A stretch of 64,000 bases of DNA from Phycisphaeraceae bacterium (lineage in GTDB: Bacteria; Planctomycetota; Phycisphaerae; Phycisphaerales; UBA1924): positions 2,232,001 to 2,296,000 of the forward strand of contig JAHBWV010000001.1 of the NCBI GenBank assembly GCA_019636845.1, given 5' to 3'. A program made the translations under genes and the position numbers. Below the pieces are notes generated by a model. The model had not been told where the DNA came from and ran no database searches. It worked only from the letters and a program-made list of their open reading frames with translations. Every line of letters begins with the position of its first letter. Positions within the stretch are counted from its first letter, which is position 1. This document shows positions 45,701-54,439 of the stretch, one piece after another.

Positions 45701-47287
45701 TCAGTGCGCGTTGGGGTGCACAAAGCCCTTGAAGATTGTCATCCACAGGATGCGGAGGTCGAGCCCGAGCGACCAGTGTTTGACGTAGTAAAGGTCGTAC
45801 TGGAGGCGTTTGCGGAGACTGGAGTCGCCACGGAGGCCGTTGACCTGAGCCCAGCCGGTCATGCCGGCCTTGACGTGCTGACGGATCATGTATCCACGCC
45901 AGCTCTCGCGGAACTGCTCGGCGAGTTCGGGGCGCTCGGGGCGTGGGCCGACAAGGGACATCTCGCCTCGGAGGACGTTGAAGAGCTGAGGGAGCTCGTC
46001 GAGAGAAGTGCGTCGGAGCCAGCGTCCGACCGGGGTGACGCGCGGATCGCCGCGCTTCGTCCACGCGAGCGAGCCCTCTCCCTCGTCCTCGACGTGGTAC
46101 ATGGTGCGGAACTTGTAGATGCTAAAGGTCTCGCCCCCGAGTCCGACGCGTCGCTGTCTGAAGATCACTGGGCCGGGCGAGCCGAGGCGCACGCAGATCG
46201 CGATGATGGCCATGAGTGGGCCGAAGACGATGAGTGCGCCGATCGCGCCGAGGAAGTCGATGACGCGTTTCTGCATGCCGCCGAGGCCGTAGAGGGGGCT
46301 CTCGCGGTAGCTGAGGATGGGCATGCCGTCGAGTTCGGCGACGGCCATGCTCTGGGGCAGGTATCGGGCTTGAACGTCTGGGACGATGCGCACATCAACG
46401 ACGAATTTTTCGAGGCGCTGGAGGACGCGGGGAATGATGGCTGAGCGAGCGGTCGGGACGGCGATGTAGACTGAATCAACAGGGAACTTGGAGAGGATCG
46501 TTTCAAGTTCGGCGAGCCCTCCTGCGACAGGGCGATTGGCGCATCTCGGGCGGGAAGAGGTCTCGTGATGGGAGATGAAGTATGAGACGTGGATGCCGGT
46601 CCAGGGATTGCGGTCGAGGGTGCGGCAGACGATCGCGCCGAGTCGTCCGTCGCCGATGATGGCAACGTGGCGGAGGTTCTTTCCCCTGCGTCTGACTTCG
46701 CGGAGGGCGATGCGAGCCAGAGCACGGTGGCCACCGAGCAGGAGCGGTAGGAGCACGCCGAGCGACATGAGTTGGACGCGGCCCGCGTCGAGCGCGCGTC
46801 CCGCGACGACGACGTACTGGTCTGCGTGGTCGATACGCCGGGGTTCGCTCTCGATGGCGCCGCTGCCGACGGCCCAGAGGACGACGATCAATGCCGCCAT
46901 CGCGCCGACGCTGGCCTTTCCGACCTGGACGAGTTCGTGCAGGAGCGAGCGGTCTCGGCGCGGCCTGTAGAGCCGGAAGGTCCAGAGCATGTAGAGGGTG
47001 ATTGGGACGGCGAAGAGGACGAGGGGCTGCTTGAAGTATGACTCCCAGTCGGGTAGCGGGGGCTCGGTCAGGAGTGTCCGTCTGATTCCCCATGCGCCGT
47101 AGCACGCCGCGGCGACAACGATGGCGTCGAATGCGCCGAGGAGGAAGACGAAGAGTTGATGCTGCTGCTTCAGCACTGATTCGGTGTCCTGGGCCCCTGA
47201 CCGAGCGTTCACTTTCGTCGGTGGGGAATTGTCTGTCAAGTCTGTTCTGAGCCCTGGGCTTTGTGGCGTGCCTGCTACTTGGGCCAA
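45701..47287 (-). CDS. Undecaprenyl-phosphate sugar phosphotransferase (WcaJ-type)
   Basis: A 528-residue polyisoprenyl-phosphate hexose-1-phosphate transferase that starts exopolysaccharide repeat units. Four or five hydrophobic segments lie at about 40-190, then a nucleotide-sugar-binding-like region ([17 protein letters not shown] near 225), and the catalytic bacterial-sugar-transferase domain from about 340 ([58 protein letters not shown]). The TTG start at 47287 overlaps the end of the dnaJ-like gene by 13 bases; a later GTG is possible. No glycosyltransferase cluster is linked here. Confidence 0.9.
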   Translation of the reverse strand: MAQVAGTPQSPGLRTDLTDNSPPTKVNARSGAQDTESVLKQQHQLFVFLLGAFDAIVVAAACYGAWGIRRTLLTEPPLPDWESYFKQPLVLFAVPITLYMLWTFRLYRPRRDRSLLHELVQVGKASVGAMAALIVVLWAVGSGAIESEPRRIDHADQYVVVAGRALDAGRVQLMSLGVLLPLLLGGHRALARIALREVRRRGKNLRHVAIIGDGRLGAIVCRTLDRNPWTGIHVSYFISHHETSSRPRCANRPVAGGLAELETILSKFPVDSVYIAVPTARSAIIPRVLQRLEKFVVDVRIVPDVQARYLPQSMAVAELDGMPILSYRESPLYGLGGMQKRVIDFLGAIGALIVFGPLMAIIAICVRLGSPGPVIFRQRRVGLGGETFSIYKFRTMYHVEDEGEGSLAWTKRGDPRVTPVGRWLRRTSLDELPQLFNVLRGEMSLVGPRPERPELAEQFRESWRGYMIRQHVKAGMTGWAQVNGLRGDSSLRKRLQYDLYYVKHWSLGLDLRILWMTIFKGFVHPNAH

Positions 47288-48222
47288 CCGGGTCCATCTC
47301 TCGGCGATCGCAGTCGCGAGGCAAGGGCTTCGAGTTCTGACCGGAGTTCGGGCGTGATGCGTGATGGATCCGGGGCGATAATGCGCACAGTCGCGTAGAG
47401 ATCGCCCGCGGTTCCATCCGTGAGTCTGATGCCCTGCCCTCGCATCCGTAGTTTACGGCCTGAACTTGAGCCGGGCGGGATCGCAAGATCTGCAGAACCA
47501 TCGAGTGTCGGGACGCGGACGGTGGCACCGAGGACTGCTTCTGAGATCGTCAGAGGCACATCGAGGGCGAGGTCGAGGTTGCGGCTGTCGGAATCGAGCC
47601 GGCTGAGGACGGGATGGGGCTCGACCGCCACGACGAAGACGATGTGGGTCTCGCTGCCGGGCGGCTTCACACGGAGCTTGGTTCCTTCGGCAGTTCCGGG
47701 CGGGATAGCGACCTCGACCGTCTTCTGGGCACCGTCGATCGAGAGGTGTGTGGTGTGGGTTCCGCCGCGTGCTGCGACGAGGAAGGGAACACGAATCTGC
47801 ACGGTTTGTTGTCGTTGCGCTCTGCGGGGTCTTTGTGCTCTCTGGCCGGCCTGCTGGCTGGGCTGCGACTGCCCGTAGCGCGAGCCGAAGAACGCGTCGA
47901 AGACGGAGCCGAGATCCTCGGCTTCGAAGTCGAAGCCGCCTGAGCCGCCAGAGGTTGACCAGCGGAATGGTCCTGACTGCCCCGTGCATTGTGAGGCGGC
48001 ACCCGGGTTGTTGTGGCCGAATCTGTCGTATGCCGCCCTTTTGCCGGTGTCGGAGAGGACTTCGTAGGCCTGCTGGAGTTCTGCGAACTTTCGTGCGGCG
48101 TCCGGCGACTTGTTGATATCGGGGTGGAACTGGCGCGCGAGCTTTCGATGCGCGCGACGGATCTCGTCCGCGTTCGCGGTCCGAGGCACACCGAGCACTT
48201 CGTAGTAGTCGCGTTGGGACAT
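47275..48222 (-). CDS. DnaJ-like co-chaperone (CbpA type, no zinc finger)
   Basis: A 315-residue J-domain protein. The J domain is residues 4-70 with the HPD signature at about 33-35 ([11 protein letters not shown]). A Gly/Ser/Phe-rich linker ([23 protein letters not shown]) and two C-terminal beta-domains ([21 protein letters not shown]) follow. The four-repeat Cys zinc finger of DnaJ is absent, as in CbpA. It would stimulate DnaK ATPase. It lies between the CpeT-FKBP gene and the WcaJ-type gene, and no dnaK or grpE is linked. Confidence 0.9.
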   Translation of the reverse strand: MSQRDYYEVLGVPRTANADEIRRAHRKLARQFHPDINKSPDAARKFAELQQAYEVLSDTGKRAAYDRFGHNNPGAASQCTGQSGPFRWSTSGGSGGFDFEAEDLGSVFDAFFGSRYGQSQPSQQAGQRAQRPRRAQRQQTVQIRVPFLVAARGGTHTTHLSIDGAQKTVEVAIPPGTAEGTKLRVKPPGSETHIVFVVAVEPHPVLSRLDSDSRNLDLALDVPLTISEAVLGATVRVPTLDGSADLAIPPGSSSGRKLRMRGQGIRLTDGTAGDLYATVRIIAPDPSRITPELRSELEALASRLRSPRDGPGWPK

Positions 48223-48283
48223 ATCCGCGGGACTCCCCGGACTGCGAGCGTGCGAGGAGCGATGAACGACTCAGAGGGCGTGT

Positions 48284-49339
48284 TCAATGGCCGCCGGAGG
48301 GCGAGGGCTGGCTCTGAACCGGCGCATCCTGGAGGAGCACGCACTCGATATCGAAGGTGAGGCGTGCGTTTCCCGGGATGCGTGCCTGCGGGTTTCCGTT
48401 GGGTCCGTATCCGAGATCGGAGGGGATGATGACCCTGCGACGCTCTCCCTTTTTGAGTCCCGCGACCCCGAGGTTCCAGCCGGGGATCATCTGGCCGGGC
48501 CAGCGGAAGGTCATCGGCTGGGCTCGCTTGCGGGAGCTGTCGAATGAGAAGCCGTCGTCGAGGTAACCGGTGTAGTGTGCGGTGGCGAGTTGCCCATCAG
48601 CGAGGGGCTCGCCCTCTCCCTTGGCGAGCGTGACCATGACAACCCCCTCGGGCGTTCTGGTGATGGTCACGGGGCTTTGGATCTTTGTGAACTCGTACTT
48701 GTCTCCCTCGCTCGATCCCCATGCAATGGAGCCATCGGCGGCAAGGCCCTGGTCAATCGATGCAAGGGTCGTGGGAGTGAGCTCGATGCGGCTGGTCATC
48801 TCGACCGCGCCGCCGACGCCGGTGGGATAGGGATACGGCGTCTGGCCGTGGAACCCAGCACCGGCTTTCTTCAGATCGAGGTCAAGGGTCGCGATGAGGT
48901 CGTCGCGGGTGAGTGTGGGCATGAGCTCTGGGGCGTACGCGAAGCCGACGATCGCGTTCTTGATGCCGGGGTTGTTTCGTATTTCGTATGTCCGCAGGCG
49001 CAGACCGCTCTTGTAGGTGTACACCTGGAAGACCGCCTGGCGATAGGGTTGCCAGAGGGCGTCTTCGCGTGCGGCTTCGACGTAGAGGGCATCCGGCACG
49101 CCATCAACGTTGATATGTGCGATCGCCATCACGATGGCGATGGAACCCTGGCCATCTGACTGGGCGACGGAACCGGACTTCCAGACGCCCGCGAGCATCT
49201 CACCGACGGCGCGTGTCTCGCTCGAGGACCATGCCGGCGCGACGATCCCATCGGAGGACGGTGGCTGCAACGCGTTTGCGTGGGACGCTCCGACAAGCAG
49301 CGTCAGACATGCGACTCTGGACATCAGGGTTCGGAGCAT
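48284..49339 (-). CDS. CpeT/CpcT-like domain fused to FKBP-type peptidyl-prolyl isomerase
   Basis: A 351-residue exported protein. Residues 1-23 are a signal peptide (ACLTLLVGASHANA). Residues 30-225 follow the CpeT/CpcT phycobilin-lyase pattern: ALYVEAA and PYRQAVFQVY, LTRDDLIATLDLDLKKAGAG, GAVEMTSRIELTPTTLASID, and IAWGSSEGDKYEFTKI. The conserved PYRQ, C-terminal WGSxxGxYxF and IDxG positions are kept. Residues 240-345 are an FKBP domain (ATAHYTGYLDDGFSFDSS, GWNLGVAGLKKGERRRV, GYGPNGNP, ARLTFDIECVLL). The start ATG 49339 follows GGGAG. The combination is unusual in a non-phototroph; FKBP activity is likely, the CpeT-domain ligand is unknown. Confidence 0.85.
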   Translation of the reverse strand: MLRTLMSRVACLTLLVGASHANALQPPSSDGIVAPAWSSSETRAVGEMLAGVWKSGSVAQSDGQGSIAIVMAIAHINVDGVPDALYVEAAREDALWQPYRQAVFQVYTYKSGLRLRTYEIRNNPGIKNAIVGFAYAPELMPTLTRDDLIATLDLDLKKAGAGFHGQTPYPYPTGVGGAVEMTSRIELTPTTLASIDQGLAADGSIAWGSSEGDKYEFTKIQSPVTITRTPEGVVMVTLAKGEGEPLADGQLATAHYTGYLDDGFSFDSSRKRAQPMTFRWPGQMIPGWNLGVAGLKKGERRRVIIPSDLGYGPNGNPQARIPGNARLTFDIECVLLQDAPVQSQPSPSGGH

Positions 49340-49404
49340 TCTGATGACTCCCGTTCTGGAGGCGACAGGTGTTTGACACAGAGAGAGAAGCCCATGCGGC
49401 ATGA

Positions 49405-50385
49405 TTACGCGAGGTCGGGGAAGAGCTTGGTCACCGCACCGACGAGGTCCTTGACGTGGCTGACCGACTCATCCATCAGTTTCTGCTCGTCGCTCGTGAG
49501 GGCAAAGGTGACGATGCGCTCAACGCCCTTTGAGCCGAGCAGAGCGGGGACGCCGACGAAATAGCCCTTGCCCTTCTTGCCGGGTGCGACGCCGAACTCA
49601 TCCTCGCAGTATGCGGCACTGGGGATGATTCGCTTCTTGTCCTTGACGATCGCCTCGACCATCTGGATGGTGCCGCTGGCTGGGGCGTAGTACGCGCTGG
49701 TGCCCATGAGCTTGACGATCTCGCCGCCGCCGACCTTTGCACGCTCGACGCATGCGTGGATCTTGTCTGCGGGCATGAGTTCGGTGAGGGGGATGCCGCT
49801 GACGCTGGTGAGGCGCGGGAGGGGGACCATGTCGTCGCCATGGCCGCCGAGGAGGAGTGCGGAGATGTCCTCGACGCTGACGCCGAGTTCCATGGCAACA
49901 AATTGGCGGAACCGAGCGACGTCGAGCGCACCGGCCTGGCCCATGATGCGACTGGTCGGGAATCCGGTTGTCTTCCAGGCCGTGTACACCATCGCATCGA
50001 GCGGGTTGGCGACGACGATGATGATGGAATCGGGTGCGAACTCCTTCACCTTCTCGCTTACGCTGCGAACGATGGGTACGTTGACGGCCAGGAGGTCGTC
50101 GCGGCTCATACCCGGTTTGCGGGGAAGTCCGGCGGTGATGACGACGATGTCCGAGCCCGCGATGTCTTTGTAGTCGAATGTTCCGTGGATCGAGCTGTCG
50201 AATCGCTCGATCGGGGCGCAGCAGGCGAGGTCGAGTGCCTTGCCCTTGGGCATGTGCTGCTCGGGTTTGTCCTTGTTCGGGATGTCGAGCAGGACGATGT
50301 CGCCGAGTTCCTTGGCAGCGGCCCAATGGGCGCACGTCGCTCCGACGTTGCCGGCTCCGATGATGCTGATCTTGGCACGACGCAT
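49405..50385 (-). CDS. mdh: Malate dehydrogenase (LDH-like type)
   Basis: A 326-residue NAD-dependent dehydrogenase of the LDH/MDH family interconverting malate and oxaloacetate. The Rossmann turn is IGAGNVGATCAHW (residues 9-21). Substrate-binding GLPRKPGMSRDDLL near 90 has the Arg pattern of malate enzymes. VANPLDAMVY and the catalytic His in LLGGHGDDMVP are present. The start is ATG 50385 with AGGGG upstream. TATAGT on the minus strand at about 50454-50459 may be its -10. First gene of the minus-strand run down to 40977. Confidence 0.94.
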   Translation of the reverse strand: MRRAKISIIGAGNVGATCAHWAAAKELGDIVLLDIPNKDKPEQHMPKGKALDLACCAPIERFDSSIHGTFDYKDIAGSDIVVITAGLPRKPGMSRDDLLAVNVPIVRSVSEKVKEFAPDSIIIVVANPLDAMVYTAWKTTGFPTSRIMGQAGALDVARFRQFVAMELGVSVEDISALLLGGHGDDMVPLPRLTSVSGIPLTELMPADKIHACVERAKVGGGEIVKLMGTSAYYAPASGTIQMVEAIVKDKKRIIPSAAYCEDEFGVAPGKKGKGYFVGVPALLGSKGVERIVTFALTSDEQKLMDESVSHVKDLVGAVTKLFPDLA

Positions 50386-50635
50386 GGTCTTAAACCCCTG
50401 TGATTCAATGCTTTGTGTTTGATTTCCGACCTGCTCATCCACGAGTTGGCACAACTATAGGCAGAGCGTGCTGGTTCGCGCGGCACTGAAGCGCGTCTTG
50501 GCGCGTGAGTACCGAGGTTCAAATACCAAGAAACCTGATGGATTCCGCATCCAAACGCCTGCTCCAACCGTGATAATGACATAACGGTAGTGTTATCGAC
50601 AGCATTCGCGTGAACACTCTGAGAGAAGGAGACAG

Positions 50636-51448
50636 ATGATGAAGAGCACGAAGAAGATCGTCGCTGTTTGTGGAGTGGCCCTGGTCGCTGCGGGAGTCGC
50701 GTCCGCGTCACCGACGTATCTCGTTACAGAGGGTTCGACACTCTTCCGCGCCTCGTCGGGCGGGGGTGTGCAGTCGTTCGCCCTCTCCGATGACATCGTT
50801 TCGATGTTTACCATGCCCGGAGGCGAGATCTGGGCGATCAGCTCGACCGCGAGCGTGAACGGCACCTTCGAGTTGTATCGGTTGGATGGAGCGTTCTCCG
50901 CTGCTCCTTCGCTGACGCTGCTGTACGATGGATTTGAGAGCACTTATCCCGGCATGGTCTTCGCGAACGGCTCTATCTACGGGTATCGGGGCGGTTCGCA
51001 GAACCTGGACCAGATCAACCCCGTCAGTTTCGCAGTGACGCCAGTCGGACCCACGGGCACCTTCAGCAACGGCGGCGCGGCGTATGATGCGGCGACGGAC
51101 ACGTTCTGGGGCGCGAGCAGCAACACCGACGCGATCTACACCGTTGATTACTCGCTCAGCAACGGACCGACGCCCGCGAGCACGCTGATCGGCTCCATGG
51201 GCTTTGACTTCCAGAACCACGATCTGGATTTCTTCAACGGGACCTTGTATGCAGCGGTTCAGCGGAATGACCTCGGCACGCTGGAGGTCGGCTGGATCGA
51301 CCAGATGACTGGCGCGTTCATGACGGACATTGTCCTTGAGAATGTGTACACCCCCGGCGTTGTTGGCATGGTCGTCGTGCCCGCACCGTCAGCGGCCGGG
51401 CTGCTGATGATCGGCTCCGCACTGGCGTTCGGGCGTCGGCGTCGCTGA
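50636..51448 (+). CDS. PEP-CTERM sorting-domain protein, third copy
   Basis: A 270-residue secreted protein: a signal peptide (KKIVAVCGVALVAAGVASA), a beta-rich body of repeated blades (WAISSTASVNGTFELYRLD, GSIYGYRGGSQNLDQI, DAIYTVDYSLSNGP) resembling a propeller, and the tail VPAPSAAGLLMIGSALAFGRRRR-like in its key parts: PAP, hydrophobic stretch, RRRR. AAGGAGA precedes the ATG at 50636. GATAAT at 50572-50577 with a TG before it is a possible extended -10. A strong terminator follows. Confidence 0.88.
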   Translation: MMKSTKKIVAVCGVALVAAGVASASPTYLVTEGSTLFRASSGGGVQSFALSDDIVSMFTMPGGEIWAISSTASVNGTFELYRLDGAFSAAPSLTLLYDGFESTYPGMVFANGSIYGYRGGSQNLDQINPVSFAVTPVGPTGTFSNGGAAYDAATDTFWGASSNTDAIYTVDYSLSNGPTPASTLIGSMGFDFQNHDLDFFNGTLYAAVQRNDLGTLEVGWIDQMTGAFMTDIVLENVYTPGVVGMVVVPAPSAAGLLMIGSALAFGRRRR

Positions 51449-51489
51449 GGGCTCTGATGGTGGTTTGCTGAATCTTCGCACGCATCAAG

Positions 51490-51523
51490 ATCGCCCGGCC
51501 CATTCGGTCGGGCGATTTTCTTT
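51490..51523 (+). terminator. Rho-independent terminator after the PEP-CTERM gene
   Basis: ATCGCCCGGCC (51490-51500) pairs with GGTCGGGCGAT (51506-51516), including one G-U wobble, over a five-base loop CATTC, followed by TTTCTTT. It lies 42 bases after the stop. Confidence 0.88.
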
Positions 51524-51562
51524 GGAACCGGACGGCGAAGGCCAGCGCGTCAGTCGCGTGGG

Positions 51563-53398
51563 TCAACCCCAGCGTGATGTGTCCAGTCGCACGCGCCCTG
51601 GCTCGGATTGCCACGGGGCGATCGGGCGTGGCCATGTCCATCGTCTGCCCTGGGAGCCGATGCGCTCAAGGCCGAGGGTGATGCCGCCCTGCGTGTCGAA
51701 TGCGGCACGGGGCAGACGTATGCGGAATGACCAGCGATCGGATTGGACACGCATTGACCCCGCGAGAATCTCGGGCGTCGAGAGTGAGAGTTCGTCGGTC
51801 GGGGTGCCGCCACGCGTCACGCGGATGACGGAGATCGGCTTCGAGCGCGGGCCGATCCAGATCCTGACGGAATCCGCGTCGTTTCCGGCGTGTTCGGGGC
51901 GCAGGCACTCGACGTAGAGCGTCCATTCTTCGTTGGAGCCGGGTAGCCGCTCGAGCAACGCCGCGGTTGTCCATTCGACATCTCCTGGACGGCGTGTCGG
52001 TTCAGCGGCGGCCTGCCAGCGGTCGAGGGTCCATGTGGGCAGAAAGGGACCCATTCTGAGTCCGGGTGGTGTGACGGGGATCGGCGAGCTGAGAACTGTG
52101 CGGGTGGTGTTCCACCGCCCGACATTGATCTCGATCGAACCGGTGCCGTCCGGTTGCTTGCGTGAGGTGGAGGTGAGCGCGACGCCGCGGCCGCTTTCGA
52201 GCGTTGTGATGTTGGCGGGAGATTCGCTTGCTGAAGACGCGGCCCACGCGAGCGTTGCGCGGTCGCCGAGGTTGACGATGCCCACTGTGGAGATCGCGTC
52301 TCCGGTTGCGGCGTCGACGAGTCCGGCATCGTCGATGACCCAGGCGAGCCCGAGCGGTTGATCGGCCATGAAGTCGGCGGCGGCTCTTGCACGGGTTCGG
52401 ACATTGCCGCCCGAGTTGAGGAGTTCGGAGAGCAGACGATCGAGCCGACGTTGGCTGAGTGGCCATACGGGGATCCGAGTGCCGTTGTCGAGCTCGGCGT
52501 GCATGCAGAGTACGCGTCTGAGGCGCTCGCACAGGTCGGGATCGTCCTGGTGAAGTCGGGAGAGAGCCGCAGCCCAGCGGGATTCCTGCTGGGAGGCGAT
52601 GGCTTCGAGCGGATCGGGGGTGGGCGGACGAGCATCGTCCCCCGCTTGCGTGAGTGATGGGACTGCGGCCGCAAGCCCCTCGGCGGACAGACGCGCCCGC
52701 CAGCGTCTTGAAGGGCTGGAGAACTCCGGCGCGAGGTACGCTTGGTAGCCCGGTGAGCCGAGTGCATCGGGAAAGACCGGGGCCAGTGCGTCGGAGGTGC
52801 GAGCCTGCGGGAGTGGTGCTATCCAGTTGATCTCGATGAGACCGCGTTCGATCCAGATTCCCTGCCCGGCGGAGTCCAGAGGAAGGTCGGTCAGTATCGC
52901 CCAGTATCCCTGCCCTTCACCGGGTCGTCCCTGGAGCGTGTCGATCGCGCTCCATGAACCTGCTTCAGGGAGCCAGCGAGCGACCTCGTTCGGATCGAAC
53001 TCGACACGAATCCAAACGAGCTTCGCGGCGATCTCGCGGCCATCTTCGAGCTGAGCAGAGATCGGCCCCGGCTTTGCGAGCGAGGGAAGCACGCTTACTG
53101 GAAGGACGAGGGTGGTGCCCATGACGTGATCGACCCGCTCTTCAATCGGGCTGATCGGGCCGACCGGCCTCTTTCGCACGGGCTTTGCGGGTTCATCTCG
53201 AGTTGTTTGAGAGGGCTCTGAGCACCCGTGCAAAGGAAGGGTCGTGACGGTGGCGAGAGCGCAGAGCCATGCGAGAGTTGCGACGCCGAGCGTGCGGTGG
53301 ACCTGCTTCAGCGGGTTCGTAGGGGATCGGCCGCCGCCCGGGTTGGGGGATGGCGGTTCATTTCCCGATCTGTTCGAGCAGCGATGATGCAGAGTCAC
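51563..53398 (-). CDS. Large lipoprotein of unknown function
   Basis: About 611 residues from the GTG at 53398. A lipoprotein signal is clear: VATLAWLCALATVTTLPLHGC with lipobox LHGC at about residue 59; the unusually long stretch before it suggests the true start is nearer 53310, possibly a non-standard CTG. The mature protein has no recognised motif; the C-terminal half is beta-rich (ITLGLERIGSQGRRWTWP). It overlaps the end of the TPR gene upstream, so translational coupling is likely. Probably an envelope protein working with its TPR neighbour. Confidence 0.75.
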   Translation of the reverse strand: MTLHHRCSNRSGNEPPSPNPGGGRSPTNPLKQVHRTLGVATLAWLCALATVTTLPLHGCSEPSQTTRDEPAKPVRKRPVGPISPIEERVDHVMGTTLVLPVSVLPSLAKPGPISAQLEDGREIAAKLVWIRVEFDPNEVARWLPEAGSWSAIDTLQGRPGEGQGYWAILTDLPLDSAGQGIWIERGLIEINWIAPLPQARTSDALAPVFPDALGSPGYQAYLAPEFSSPSRRWRARLSAEGLAAAVPSLTQAGDDARPPTPDPLEAIASQQESRWAAALSRLHQDDPDLCERLRRVLCMHAELDNGTRIPVWPLSQRRLDRLLSELLNSGGNVRTRARAAADFMADQPLGLAWVIDDAGLVDAATGDAISTVGIVNLGDRATLAWAASSASESPANITTLESGRGVALTSTSRKQPDGTGSIEINVGRWNTTRTVLSSPIPVTPPGLRMGPFLPTWTLDRWQAAAEPTRRPGDVEWTTAALLERLPGSNEEWTLYVECLRPEHAGNDADSVRIWIGPRSKPISVIRVTRGGTPTDELSLSTPEILAGSMRVQSDRWSFRIRLPRAAFDTQGGITLGLERIGSQGRRWTWPRPIAPWQSEPGRVRLDTSRWG

Positions 53399-54404
53399 TG
53401 CCAAGTGTATAGGCACGCGTGGCGAAGGTGCGGGCGGCGTCCTTGTCGCCGGCGTTGTAGAGCCAGATCGCGGCCTCGAGAGCGAGATCCGCATCGCCCG
53501 GCCGAGCCCTGGAGGCATCGACGACGCAGGCGACTGCCTCCTGGCGGTTGCCGAGCATCGCGTTGCACTCGGCGATCAGGCGGACGTTGTGCAGTTGCTG
53601 GCGATCCAGATCGGAGAGACCGTCGAGCACGAGCAAGGCCTGTTCCGGCTTGCCCTGGCGTTTCAGGGCGCGTGCCTCAATCAGTCGCCAGGCCCCCACT
53701 CTCGGTTCGAGTTCGCGGGCACGCGCGACGTGTTGGAGAGCGAGGTCGATCTTGTTCTCAGCGAGTGCGATGTCGGCCAGTGTGCCCCATGCGATCGCGT
53801 TCTCGGGTTGGAGCGCGACAACTCTCAGCAGCGAGACCTTGGCGTCTTCCGTCAGATCCAGCTTGCGCTGCATCTGGGCGAGATAGAGCGGATACGTCGG
53901 ATTGGACTTCTCGGCGTTCTGTGCTGCGGAATAGTGCTCGAGCGCGAGATCGAAGCGATTGTTCATCCTCGCCATCGTGCCGGCTGCGAACTCGGTTGAT
54001 GCATCCCGAGGGCCGATCGTGAGCGCGGCGAGGAACTGCTCGTATGCATCACCCGAGCGATTGAGCGCGACGTAGGTCTCTGCCAGCGCGATCCTCAGGC
54101 CCTGCTGATCGGCGTAGGTCCTCACGGCTTCTTCGAGGATCGCTGCTGCTTGTCCGTGGTCACCCGCTCGCACGAGTTGCTGGACCGAGACGAGTATGGC
54201 TTCGGTCGCTTCTGCGGGGGAGATCATTTGTTGAGGCAGAGCCCCCGACGCCACGCTCGGTTCAGGGCGTCCGGAGATCGTCAGGACACTGAGAAGAACA
54301 GCGGCAAGAAGGACGAGGGCGGCAATGAGTGTGGCGAGGTTGACCTTGCCGGCTCGCAACTGCCTGTCTTGCACTTTGTTGTCTGGCTCTGACCGGTTCA
54401 TCAT
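53358..54404 (-). CDS. Membrane-anchored TPR protein
   Basis: A 348-residue protein with one N-terminal membrane segment (residues 22-44, LATLIAALVLLAAVLLSVLTIS) and then seven or more tetratricopeptide repeats, for example GLRIALAETYVALNRSGDAYEQF, ALEHYSAAQNAEKSNPTYPLYLAQ and AIAWGTLADIALAENKIDLALQ. TPRs mediate protein contacts. The start is ATG 54404 (a second ATG follows immediately) with AGGGA upstream. It diverges from valS over 35 bases and is followed by the overlapping lipoprotein gene. Confidence 0.85.
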   Translation of the reverse strand: MMNRSEPDNKVQDRQLRAGKVNLATLIAALVLLAAVLLSVLTISGRPEPSVASGALPQQMISPAEATEAILVSVQQLVRAGDHGQAAAILEEAVRTYADQQGLRIALAETYVALNRSGDAYEQFLAALTIGPRDASTEFAAGTMARMNNRFDLALEHYSAAQNAEKSNPTYPLYLAQMQRKLDLTEDAKVSLLRVVALQPENAIAWGTLADIALAENKIDLALQHVARARELEPRVGAWRLIEARALKRQGKPEQALLVLDGLSDLDRQQLHNVRLIAECNAMLGNRQEAVACVVDASRARPGDADLALEAAIWLYNAGDKDAARTFATRAYTLGSDSASSLLEQIGK

Positions 54405-54439
54405 CGCATCCCTATCGGCACGGCGATACCCTTGACGCC

